Part shown: piece by piece, positions 16,071 through 23,621 of the stretch | Layout: the number at the start of each line of letters is the position of its first letter | Numbering within the stretch: position 1 is the first letter of the stretch | DNA from: Vallitalea sp. | Lineage (GTDB): Bacteria; Bacillota; Clostridia; Lachnospirales; Vallitaleaceae | Assembly: GCA_025210515.1 (NCBI GenBank) | Contig: JAOARM010000038.1 | Span: forward strand, 62,001-126,000 | Direction: 5' to 3' | DNA: 64,000 bases | Notes under the pieces: model-generated | The model's database searches: none | Told to the model about the DNA's origin: nothing | Seen by the model: only the letters and a program-made list of their open reading frames with translations | Translations under genes and position numbers: made by a program

Positions 16071-17027
16071 TTGAAAAGTATTATAATAATATGTGTAGCA
16101 GTTATTCTTGATAGGATTTTTGGTGATCCAATTAATATTCCTCACCCTATTATTTTTATTGGAAAATTAATTAGTAAATTAGAGAAGATTATTAGAAAAA
16201 GCAATATTCCTCTAAAAGTAGGAGGGTTTTTATTACTGATTTTTACTATTATCCCGACTGTGGCAGTAATAACTATTATATTGTTTATTAGTGGGTGGAT
16301 TCATCCTTATGTAAAAGATGTAGTAACTATTTACCTACTATATACATCTCTTGCAGCTAAGTGTCTAAAAGATGAAGTAGAAAAAGTAAAGAGTGCATTA
16401 GTTCAAGATGATATTGAACTTTCAAGAAAGCAACTTTCATATTTAGTAGGAAGAGATACTACATATTTAACAAAGGATGAAATAATCAGGGGAGCTATAG
16501 AAACAACAGCTGAAAATACTGTAGATGGAATACTTGCTCCTCTTATCTATATTGGAATTGGATTTCTATTTAATATGCCTGTACAATTTGTATTTATATA
16601 CAAGGCTGTGAATACACTGGATTCTATGGTGGGATACATGCAATCTCATTATAAAGAAATAGGATATGCATCAGCTAAAACAGATGATTTATTAAATTAT
16701 ATTCCAGCTAGAATAGGAAGTTTTTTTATGCTTCTTGCTGGTGGCGTATTAGGTTATGATATTATCAATGGTTTCAAAATATTAAAAAGAGATAGAAATA
16801 ATCATAAAAGTCCTAACTGTGGTTATCCAGAATCAACAGTAGCAGGATTATTAAATATTCAGATAGGTGGAACTAATACATATTTTAATGAAGTTGTAGT
16901 CAAACCTACAATTGGTGATGCTATTGAAAAGTTAGATGTTATACATATAACACAATCAAATAAAATTATGTATGTTTCTGAGATAATTACATTAATATTT
17001 ATTGTAGTAGCTATAATAATAATATAA
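16071..17027 (+). CDS. cbiB: Adenosylcobinamide-phosphate synthase (CbiB)
   Basis: A membrane enzyme of about 318 residues that joins (R)-1-aminopropan-2-ol O-2-phosphate to cobyric acid. Hallmarks are LDRIFGDPINIPHPI near the start, GRDTTYLTKDEIIRGAIETTAENTVDG over the active region, FIYKAVNTLDSMVGY and the N-P-rich YPESTVAG segment. The likely start is TTG at 16071, 8 bases after AAGAGGTG; the GTG eight codons earlier lacks a good site. Its partner substrate comes from the CobD-like decarboxylase encoded next. Confidence 0.93.
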   Translation: MKSIIIICVAVILDRIFGDPINIPHPIIFIGKLISKLEKIIRKSNIPLKVGGFLLLIFTIIPTVAVITIILFISGWIHPYVKDVVTIYLLYTSLAAKCLKDEVEKVKSALVQDDIELSRKQLSYLVGRDTTYLTKDEIIRGAIETTAENTVDGILAPLIYIGIGFLFNMPVQFVFIYKAVNTLDSMVGYMQSHYKEIGYASAKTDDLLNYIPARIGSFFMLLAGGVLGYDIINGFKILKRDRNNHKSPNCGYPESTVAGLLNIQIGGTNTYFNEVVVKPTIGDAIEKLDVIHITQSNKIMYVSEIITLIFIVVAIIII

Positions 17028-17090
17028 TTATCATATAATGAAGTGTTTTTGTTATAATTTATAGCTACTATAGGAAGGATGAATTATTAA

Positions 17091-18128
17091 GTGAATATAC
17101 ATGGAGGTTATTATGGTGATAACAATGTGGTAGACTATAGTGTTAATATTAACCCATTAGGATTATCATCTCATATTAGACAAGCTATAATAGATAGTAT
17201 AGACGAAATAGACAAATACCCAGAAATTAAGGGAACTACTACAAGAAATGCAATAGCAGAGTATTTACATATAGATTATAATAAAATTATTATGGGAAAT
17301 GGTGCTAGTGAATTAATATACTTATATGCAAGAGCAATTAAACCGAAAAAAGTACTTATAATAGAGCCTACATTTAATGAATATCGTAGAGCATTTGAAT
17401 TAGTTGGAAGTGATATTTATGATTATATGTTAGATAGCAATAATGACTTTATCTTTAACGTAGATGAATTCGCTACAATGATAAATAAAGTTAATCCAGA
17501 TGTAGTTGTATTATGCAACCCTAATAATCCAACAGGTAAGCTTATTGATGAGAAAGAGTTATTAGATATTATTGAAATAATTAGAAATAACAATAGTTTT
17601 CTTTTTATTGATGAATCATTTATTGAGTTTAGTGATAGAGAATCAATAATATATAAGAGTGATTATGACAATATATTGTCTCTAAGGTCTATGACAAAAT
17701 ACTATGCTATTCCTGGAATTAGAATAGGTTATGCAGTATCTAATAATAAGGTAATTAATAAGATGGAAGAATATAAAGAGCCGTGGACTATGAATACTTT
17801 TGCATTAAATATCGTGCCAAAAATCATTCAGGATATAGAATTTCATCATAAGATAAGTAAATGGATAACTACAGAAAGAGATTATATGTATTCGCAGTTA
17901 AGTAAAATAAATAACATAACAGTATATAAAAGCTATACTAATTTTTTCTTATGCAAATTAAAATATTTCTCGGGAAATATGTTGAATTTACAATTATTGG
18001 AAAAAAATATGTATATAAGAGTTTGTGAAAACTTTCAATCTCTGGATGATAGATTCATTAGAATTGCAATTAAAAAACATGAAGACAATGAAAAGTTAAT
18101 TAATGTATTAAAAAATATAATTGATTAA
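17091..18128 (+). CDS. cobD: L-threonine-O-3-phosphate decarboxylase (CobD), PLP-dependent
   Basis: A 345-residue class I/II aminotransferase-fold protein related to histidinol-phosphate aminotransferase. In cobalamin operons this subgroup is CobD, which decarboxylates threonine phosphate to aminopropanol phosphate. Visible features are HGGYYG and DYSVNINPLG at the N-terminus, MGNGASELIYLYA, VVLCNPNNPTGKL, and SLRSMTKYYAIPGIRIGY with the PLP lysine. It starts at GTG. Its place between cbiB and cobU supports CobD over HisC. The HisC alternative is less likely because no histidine genes are present. Confidence 0.88.
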   Translation: MNIHGGYYGDNNVVDYSVNINPLGLSSHIRQAIIDSIDEIDKYPEIKGTTTRNAIAEYLHIDYNKIIMGNGASELIYLYARAIKPKKVLIIEPTFNEYRRAFELVGSDIYDYMLDSNNDFIFNVDEFATMINKVNPDVVVLCNPNNPTGKLIDEKELLDIIEIIRNNNSFLFIDESFIEFSDRESIIYKSDYDNILSLRSMTKYYAIPGIRIGYAVSNNKVINKMEEYKEPWTMNTFALNIVPKIIQDIEFHHKISKWITTERDYMYSQLSKINNITVYKSYTNFFLCKLKYFSGNMLNLQLLEKNMYIRVCENFQSLDDRFIRIAIKKHEDNEKLINVLKNIID

Positions 18129-18288
18129 TCTATAATAAGCTAAATTAAATTGAACATATAAGAAGTATGAAGTAGGATTAAAATATTGATGAATTTATGC
18201 TATTTACTTAATGGGATTAGATTCTAAGAAAATGGCTATTGTATTATATAACCAATATTTAATTGATTAAATTAATGGAGGACAAATT

Positions 18289-18849
18289 ATGATAACACTA
18301 GTAACAGGTGGAGCTAGAAGTGGTAAAAGTTCTTATGGTGAAAAACTTGCTAAAGAAAGAGGTAATAATATTTCTTATATTGCTACAGCTATTGTTACTG
18401 ATAAAGATATGGAAGATAGAATAAAGAAACATAAACAATCAAGGCCTCGTGCGTGGGAAACTATTGAAGCATATAAGAATTTTCCTAGTATTGATAAGAG
18501 TATTTTTGATAATACAGATTTATTTATGTTAGATTGTATAACAACTATGGTAACAAATCTAATGTTTGATAAAGAAGTAGATTATGACACTTGCTCTAAT
18601 GAAGAAATTCAGAGAGTAGAAGATTATGTTTTTGAAGAAGTCAAGAGTTTAGTTAACATGATGAAAAATAATAATAAAGATATAATATTAGTTACTAATG
18701 AGGTGGGTATGGGGCTTGTTCCAGCTTATAGATTAGGTAGTATTTTTAGAGATATAGCAGGAAGAGTTAATCAGTATTTAGCAGAAGTAGCAGATGAAGT
18801 ATATTTTATGGTATCCTCCATTCCAATGAAAATAAAAGGAGATGACTAA
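18289..18849 (+). CDS. cobU: Adenosylcobinamide kinase / guanylyltransferase (CobU)
   Basis: A 186-residue bifunctional enzyme that activates adenosylcobinamide to the GDP form. The P-loop is GGARSGKSSYGE at residues 6-17. A CobU-type RIKKHKQSRPRAWETIEA follows, where the His of HKQSRP is the guanylylated residue. The end has TNEVGMGLVPAYRLGSIFRDIAGRVNQ. Length and motifs are standard. The cobS coding region starts just after its stop codon, so the pair is translationally linked. Confidence 0.95.
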   Translation: MITLVTGGARSGKSSYGEKLAKERGNNISYIATAIVTDKDMEDRIKKHKQSRPRAWETIEAYKNFPSIDKSIFDNTDLFMLDCITTMVTNLMFDKEVDYDTCSNEEIQRVEDYVFEEVKSLVNMMKNNNKDIILVTNEVGMGLVPAYRLGSIFRDIAGRVNQYLAEVADEVYFMVSSIPMKIKGDD

Positions 18850-18850
18850 T

Positions 18851-19579
18851 ATGAAAGGTTTCATTTTAATGTTAACTTTCTTAACTAGAATACCAATAAA
18901 ATATAGCTTTACATTTAATAGCAAAGATTTTGTTAGTGGAATTAAATATATGCCTTTAATTGGGCTTATAATTGGAGGATGTTTATTTCCAATTGGTTTA
19001 TTAGATGGGAAAATTCAACCTTCTATTTCTTCATTACTGATCATTATTATATATTTAATGATAACTGGAGGTTTGCATTTAGACGGTTTGGCTGATGTAA
19101 GTGATGGGTTACTTAGTTGTAGAGATAGAGATAAGATATTTCATATTATGAAAGATAGTAGAATAGGGACATTTGGTGTAATTTCGTTGATATTGTACTT
19201 CATTAATATGTTTGTTTTAATTATATATAACGGTATATTTGTAATTCTACTTTTTCCTGTGGTAGGTAGATGTTTTGCATTATTAGTATGTGCCGTAAGT
19301 AAATATGCAAAAGAATCTGGAATGGGTAAAGATTTTATAGAGGGAACTAATTATATACATGTGATATTTGGATTTGGTTTGTTAACAGGGTTAATTATAT
19401 TACTAAATAAGCCAATTTTATTAGTAGCTATTATAGTGACAGGTATAATTATAGGCATAGTTACTTATAGAATTAATAAAAAACTTGGCGGAATAACAGG
19501 TGATGTAATAGGAATGACTATTGAATTATCACAAGTAATATATTTACTAAGTGCATATCTAGTATATGCATTGATATAG
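18851..19579 (+). CDS. cobS: Cobalamin synthase, adenosylcobinamide-GDP ribazoletransferase (CobS)
   Basis: A membrane protein of about 242 residues that joins adenosylcobinamide-GDP with alpha-ribazole or its phosphate. The family motifs are FLTRIPI near the start, GGLHLDGLADVSDGLLSCRDRDKIFHIMKDSRIGTFG split over the catalytic loop, and GGITGDVIG near the C-terminus. The ATG at 18851 is 9 bases after AAAGGAG; the ATG at 18842 abuts that site. Five to six hydrophobic helices are visible. Confidence 0.95.
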   Translation: MKGFILMLTFLTRIPIKYSFTFNSKDFVSGIKYMPLIGLIIGGCLFPIGLLDGKIQPSISSLLIIIIYLMITGGLHLDGLADVSDGLLSCRDRDKIFHIMKDSRIGTFGVISLILYFINMFVLIIYNGIFVILLFPVVGRCFALLVCAVSKYAKESGMGKDFIEGTNYIHVIFGFGLLTGLIILLNKPILLVAIIVTGIIIGIVTYRINKKLGGITGDVIGMTIELSQVIYLLSAYLVYALI

Positions 19580-19596
19580 AAGTTGGAGGTTACCTT

Positions 19597-20178
19597 ATGA
19601 AATTTATTTTACTACGACATGGTGAAACAAAAGCAAATGTGGATAAAATTATATATGGTATAACTCATTCTGAATTCACAGAAAATGGACTTTCACAAGT
19701 TGATTACATGGTTGATTATCTGAAACATAAAAAAGTAGATTATATATATTCTAGTCCGTTAAAAAGAACTCTTCATATAGCTAATATAGTTGGAAGAACT
19801 CTTAATACAGAAATAAATGTTGTTGATGATGTAGCAGAGATGAACTATGGAATTTTTGAAGGGCTAACGTCTGATGAAGTTAAGAAGCAATATCCAAGTG
19901 AATTTAATTGTTTTATGAATGATAGTTGTTATGTTATCCCAGAAGGAGAAGGTAGCTTAGATTTTGATAATAGAGTAATTAAGTTTATAGATACAATTAA
20001 GAATGAAGAGGGAACAAGTGTTATTGTAACTCATGGTGGAGTTATAAGAACTACTATAATACATCTTCTTAATCTAAAAAGTGAAGATAGATGGCATTTT
20101 AAAATATTACCGGGTATGGTTATAGAAATTATGTATGAAAATAATTATGGTAGTTTACTAGAGATGAAACAATTTTAA
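19597..20178 (+). CDS. cobC: Histidine phosphatase, probable alpha-ribazole phosphatase (CobC)
   Basis: A 193-residue phosphoglycerate-mutase-type phosphatase with the catalytic RHGET motif at LLRHGETKAN (His8), then YSSPLKRTLHIA and the second catalytic histidine in VTHGGVIR. In cobalamin operons this family removes phosphate from alpha-ribazole phosphate or adenosylcobalamin phosphate. The assignment rests on the family plus its position between cobS and a PurM-like gene. A general phosphatase cannot be excluded from sequence alone. Confidence 0.85.
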   Translation: MKFILLRHGETKANVDKIIYGITHSEFTENGLSQVDYMVDYLKHKKVDYIYSSPLKRTLHIANIVGRTLNTEINVVDDVAEMNYGIFEGLTSDEVKKQYPSEFNCFMNDSCYVIPEGEGSLDFDNRVIKFIDTIKNEEGTSVIVTHGGVIRTTIIHLLNLKSEDRWHFKILPGMVIEIMYENNYGSLLEMKQF

Positions 20179-20195
20179 TTGAGAGGATAAGTAAA

Positions 20196-20939
20196 ATGGT
20201 TAATAAATATAGAGATATTACATTCATTAAAATAGATAATAATAATTATATATCAGTTGCATGTGATTCTGCAGGTGGGATAGGGAATAAGGAGAATGAT
20301 ATAATTAAGGTTGATCCGTTTGTCACTGGTTATTATACGGCTTTTGTTGCACTAGCTGAAACTATAGCAGTTGGGGCAATGCCTATTACACTTATTAATA
20401 CTTTATCTGTTGAGATGAATGATACTGGAAATAAAATAATAAGAGGAATACATAAAGCATTAGACCAAATAGGGTTATCAGAAGAAGCTCTAATTACAGG
20501 TAGTACGGAAGAAAATATACCAGTGACAGTAACTGGGCTAGGAATAACTGTATTAGGTAGAGTTAATACTAATATTTGGAATTTACCAAAAGCTAAGGAA
20601 AGAGATATTCTTGTAGCAGTTGGAATTCCCAAAGTAGGAGATGAAGTTGTTAATGATAATGGAGAGATATTAACGCTTAGTCAATTATTAAGGATAAAAC
20701 AGTGTAAGTATGTGAATGATGTATTGCCAGTTGGGTCAAAGGGGATAAGATATGAGGCTTTAGAAATGGCTAGGACAGGGGAGCTAAGTTTTAATGAGTT
20801 TGATAATATTGATTTGGATATGAAAAAATCAGGGGGACCTGCAACATGTGCCGTTGTAGCAATAGATGAGAGATATATAGATGAGTTGAAGAGTGTGTTG
20901 AGTATTCCAATTACTGTTATTGGTAAGATAATGAAATAA
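20196..20939 (+). CDS. PurM/AIR synthase-related protein, probable alpha-ribazole kinase (CblS-like)
   Basis: A 247-residue protein of the PurM/ThiL/HypE ATP-binding superfamily. Visible are an N-terminal YISVACDSAGGIGNKENDIIKV glycine and acidic segment, the helix TAFVALAETIAVGAMPITLINTLSVEM, and TVTGLGITVLGRVN. It is shorter than PurM. In Firmicutes, AIR-synthase-like CblS proteins phosphorylate alpha-ribazole, bypassing CobT, and such genes sit in cobalamin clusters. This is the last gene of the operon and there is no cobT here, so that role fits. The identification is from context and fold, not a diagnostic residue. Confidence 0.65.
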   Translation: MVNKYRDITFIKIDNNNYISVACDSAGGIGNKENDIIKVDPFVTGYYTAFVALAETIAVGAMPITLINTLSVEMNDTGNKIIRGIHKALDQIGLSEEALITGSTEENIPVTVTGLGITVLGRVNTNIWNLPKAKERDILVAVGIPKVGDEVVNDNGEILTLSQLLRIKQCKYVNDVLPVGSKGIRYEALEMARTGELSFNEFDNIDLDMKKSGGPATCAVVAIDERYIDELKSVLSIPITVIGKIMK

Positions 20940-20949
20940 TTTAGTATAA

Positions 20950-20972
20950 TAATCTTTATATTATTTTTTACT
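20950..20972 (+). terminator. Weak AT-only terminator after the cobalamin operon
   Basis: AATAAT, a short loop, then ATTATTTTTTA form a small AT stem with a T-run a few bases after the last cobalamin gene. It is weak, but nothing better is nearby. Confidence 0.4.
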
Positions 20973-20984
20973 ATTAGCAAAATA

Positions 20985-21143
20985 CTAAATTAGTTCATCT
21001 ATAATTGGAATATAGAATGGTGATAGTAAAATAATAATAAGAATAATCATTATTATCTTTAGTAGCCCGATATTATTTGCAATACTATATTCTAATATTA
21101 ATAATGATATACAAAATATAAGTAAATAGATTAGTGTACGCAT
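20985..21143 (-). CDS. Small hydrophobic protein, 52 residues
   Basis: A short gene with an excellent ribosome binding site (ATAGGAGG, 5 bases before ATG at 21143). It encodes MRTLIYLLIFCISLLILEY, a short polar turn (SIANNIGLLK), then a second hydrophobic stretch rich in Ile and Leu, ending PFYIPIIDELI. It is predicted to be a two-helix membrane protein. No family is recognised. The start signal and clean reading frame support a real gene. It is convergent with the cobalamin operon. Confidence 0.6.
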   Translation of the reverse strand: MRTLIYLLIFCISLLILEYSIANNIGLLKIIMIILIIILLSPFYIPIIDELI

Positions 21144-21841
21144 TATTACCTCCTATAACTTTTGCAGGTTTTTACTATGTTATTTAGTGTTTGGATAAGT
21201 TCTTCAACATTAAATTATTATACTAGCTTTTTAAATCATAAAGTGAATATTGGTCGTTATTATTATATAATTGTCTATTGCATTATAAGTTATATTATAA
21301 TATTTATCAAGGTTCTATGTTATATGTAGACGACAATAGTATGACATGTATTTCTAACTTTCCGTAGAGGTATAGGTATATAAAACTTGTTCTCGTTAAA
21401 GAATTAAAGAAAAACTAAGCTCATTCCAAGATAAATACCTAAAACTTGAAAACTCCCGTTGGTCAAACATTCAAGTTTCTTAACGGTATTTATCTTTCCA
21501 TTCACTAAGATTTTCTAATTAATTCTTTAAAGGTCACATGTTTTATATACCTATACATCTACTAGGCTCTTTAAGTTTGCAAGCTTTTCTTTAGTGAAAG
21601 TTCTTTTATTAAAATATGAAAATATGGTTCTTCTAAATATTTCTAAATAATTTGTAAGTTTAAAAATTAATATAGAGTATAATTCTTCTGTCTTGAATAA
21701 GCAATATACATTTTACAAATTGAATGTACATATCGTTAATGTGTAAAAAGCTTATATAAAATCATTGCATGAAATATAAGAGTTTGATAGGATTAGTTTA
21801 ATGAAAGAATAAACGTCTTAGTTATATGATTAAAGAATGAT
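21144..21841. other. Gene-free gap dominated by a giant nested hairpin
   Basis: The gap carries the nested inverted repeat at 21364-21562. Nothing else beyond AT-rich DNA was recognised. The first 60 bases presumably hold the promoter for the small leftward membrane protein. Confidence 0.6.
21364..21562. repeat. Giant four-tier nested inverted repeat, about 200 bases
   Basis: The outer arms are 23 bases at 21364-21386 and 21540-21562 with one mismatch, core GGTATAGGTATATAAAAC. The second tier is TTAAAGAATTAA (21396-21407) with TTAATTCTTTAA (21519-21530). The third is AAGATAAATACC (21428-21439) with GGTATTTATCTT (21485-21496). The apex is AACTTGAA (21443-21450) with TTCAAGTT (21470-21477) around a CTCCCGTTGGTC-containing loop. 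All tiers nest in register. No coding capacity was seen. Confidence 0.85.
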
Positions 21842-22267
21842 ATGAGATATTATAAAGAAGTTATTGAACAAATATTACAATTTGCTAACAATGAAACTCG
21901 ATTAAAAATTGTCATGTTAAATGGTTCAAGAGTAAATAAAAATGCACCTATAGATATTATGCAAGACTATGATATTGTTTTCTTTATAACTAATATTAAA
22001 GATGAATATTATAAGAAGAACACACATTGGATAAACCAATTGGGTGAATTGGTCATGTTTCAATAAAATGACTTTGAAGATGATTCATATATTTTTTTAA
22101 TGCAATTTAAAGATATTCGAATTGATTTAAGGTTTTCAGGAGTTGAGAATGTTAATGAAGTTATAGCTGAAGATACGTTAAGTAAAATTCTATTAGATAA
22201 AGATCAAATACCCAGTACTGATGGTAATAATGTAACTAAATACAGACAGAATGATCTATTTTGCTAA
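21842..22267 (+). pseudogene. Broken aminoglycoside 6-adenylyltransferase-like nucleotidyltransferase
   Basis: The first 74 residues look like the N-terminus of ANT(6)/AadE-type nucleotidyltransferases: LKIVMLNGSRVN (GSR motif) and MQDYDIVFFI (metal-binding DYD). An in-frame TAA at 22064-22066 stops the frame right after LGELVMFQ. The same frame then continues with family-like sequence (NDFEDDSYIFLMQFKDIRIDLRF in two pieces, third acidic residue present) to a stop at 22265-22267. The C-terminal half of the roughly 290-residue family is missing, so the gene is both interrupted and truncated. Confidence 0.8.
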
Positions 22268-22279
22268 ATACATATATTA

Positions 22280-22336
22280 AAAATAAAACATGCCCCCTTT
22301 GATTATTTAAAATCTTTAGAGGGCATGTTTTATTTT
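22280..22336. terminator. Strong bidirectional terminator
   Basis: AAAATAAAACATGCCC (22280-22295) pairs perfectly with GGGCATGTTTTATTTT (22321-22336), giving A- and T-runs on both sides. It ends the pseudogene on one strand and can serve the leftward gene at 22457 on the other. Confidence 0.88.
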
Positions 22337-22456
22337 TTGCTTTGAATCTGAAACCTTGGTTGATGATAAAACGTATAAAAGTGGACAAATTAATTTATCC
22401 ACTTTACTTCTTAATACTAGTAATTCAATCTTCGCACTGATTAAAAAAAATCAAAA

Positions 22457-22804
22457 CTAATCAAAAAACTTCCCTTTATAGAAATTCTCATTGTCAAGTT
22501 TCTTTGCCGTCAACTTGAATATGACACAGCCATCTGGGCATACAATGTCCTTGCTATATTTACCATTACCTCCAATGTTCTCTAAATCGCCACCACTTCT
22601 TACCGACTCCATGACTGGGAACATAATCATCATAACCTTGGAACAAATACCTTGTCCATCCGAATTTATGGGACAGCCATAAGTACAGTTATACTTATCC
22701 CCGACTTCTTCGCCATTTCGACAGTACCTCTCTGTATGGTCACTGCGAAGAAACCCAGTTACCTCAATTTCAAATTCGTACTCCTCATCATACCATTTTT
22801 TCAT
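22457..22804 (-). CDS. Cys-rich TIGR04076-family protein
   Basis: A 115-residue protein with the TIGR04076 layout: an N-terminal EFEIEVTG strand, RYCRNGEEVGDKYNCTYGCP, a central GGDLENIGG, and near the end DIVCPDGCVIFKLTAKK. Six cysteines are visible, several in CxxxC or CPxxC settings, suggesting metal or disulfide binding. The function of the family is not established. The ATG at 22804 follows GGAGG directly; the longer frame begins before that site. It stands alone between terminator-like structures. Confidence 0.75.
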   Translation of the reverse strand: MKKWYDEEYEFEIEVTGFLRSDHTERYCRNGEEVGDKYNCTYGCPINSDGQGICSKVMMIMFPVMESVRSGGDLENIGGNGKYSKDIVCPDGCVIFKLTAKKLDNENFYKGKFFD

Positions 22805-23005
22805 GAGTAACCTCCAAATCATTACTTTATATTCTTATTATACATGATTTATGGATTATAATTCCAGTAATTATGCAAACAAAATTTAATTTATTCAAAT
22901 ATCGGTTTTCTTCTCAACTTCATCAATAAAGCCTTTGCTTTTTTATTTTTTTATTCACTTCCGCTCGTCAGAATAAAAGACACTAAAAAATATTTTTAAT
23001 AATAA

Positions 23006-23135
23006 TTGACAGCTAATAAACCCTATGATATAAGCTGTTCAGTCAACGTAAAAGCTTAATCATATAGCTATTGGGGGTGAAGGAATCAACTAGTTCAACT
23101 AAAAGGGCTGTTAGTATTATGTAACAGCTTTTTTT
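23006..23135 (+). ncRNA. Candidate small RNA or attenuator leader
   Basis: A consensus -35 TTGACA (23006-23011), a 17-base spacer and -10 TATAAG (23029-23034) are followed about 75 bases later by a clean terminator, GCTGTTA (23107-23113) with TAACAGC (23122-23128) and seven T. The implied transcript is about 95 nt and contains GGGGGTGAAGGAATCAACT. It could be a free small RNA, or a read-through leader for the gntR-ABC operon beginning 45 bases later. No known riboswitch was recognised in it. A GTG-started 15-codon frame inside it is possible but weak. Confidence 0.5.
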
Positions 23136-23177
23136 GTGGAGTTTTATTATATATAAGAAATAAATTCAAATTATATA

Positions 23178-23224
23178 TTGACAGTGTATTAACTGTATTA
23201 TATAATATAATACAGTTAATACAC
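23178..23224 (+). promoter_or_regulatory. gntR-ABC operon promoter with a 41-bp perfect palindrome
   Basis: A textbook promoter is present: TTGACA (23178-23183), 17-base spacer, TATAAT (23201-23206). Bases 23184-23224 form a perfect palindrome, two 20-base arms (left arm GTGTATTAACTGTATTATAT) around a single central A. It covers the spacer, the -10 box and the transcription start. This is the expected place for a self-repressing GntR/YtrA operator. Confidence 0.88.
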
Positions 23225-23240
23225 TTTGAGGAGGTGCACA

Positions 23241-23621
23241 ATGATAGATATTGATATAAGAAGTAGAGAGCCTATATATGAACAATTAATACAAAAAATA
23301 AAAGAACTAATTTTTTCAGGAGTATTAAAACCAGATGAAAAGTTGCCATCAGTTAGGGAATTAGCCACTAGGTTAACGATTAATCCTAATACAATTCAGA
23401 AGGCTTATAAAGAATTAGAAAATCAAGGGTATATTTACTCTGCTAGGGGAAGAGGAAATTATGTTATGCCAATTAATAATATGTCAAAGTTAAAAAGTTA
23501 TGATCAACTATTAGACAAAATTACAGAATTAGTGAAAGAAGCTAATTATGTAGGTATATCAAAGGAAAGTGTTATTAGTGCCATTGATATTGTATATAGC
23601 AAGCATAAGGAGGAATTATAG
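23241..23621 (+). CDS. YtrA-type GntR-family transcriptional repressor
   Basis: A 126-residue GntR regulator of the short YtrA subfamily. The winged helix-turn-helix occupies about residues 10-75 (PIYEQLIQKIKELIF, KLPSVRELATRLTINPNTIQKAY, GYIYSARGRGNYV). A short helical dimerisation tail follows, with no large ligand domain. The start at 23241 is set by GAGGAGGTG. The gene overlaps the next ATPase gene by one base. Members normally repress their own ABC operon, matching the palindrome over its promoter. The inducer is unknown; cell-wall-active antibiotics are typical for YtrA systems. Confidence 0.9.
   Translation: MIDIDIRSREPIYEQLIQKIKELIFSGVLKPDEKLPSVRELATRLTINPNTIQKAYKELENQGYIYSARGRGNYVMPINNMSKLKSYDQLLDKITELVKEANYVGISKESVISAIDIVYSKHKEEL

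Larger units (their letters stand above)
22805..23240. other. Regulatory gap: small hairpin, candidate sRNA unit, palindromic promoter
   Basis: The gap contains a hairpin at 22948-22979 (TTTTTATTC with GAATAAAAG around a CCGCTCGTC loop), a complete promoter-terminator unit at 23006-23135, and the gntR promoter/operator at 23178-23224. No protein-coding gene was recognised apart from a doubtful 15-codon frame. Confidence 0.6.

Noticed and set aside
17091..18128. Histidinol-phosphate aminotransferase (HisC)
   Set aside because: The fold is shared, but operon position between cbiB and cobU and the N-terminal NINPLG pattern favour CobD.
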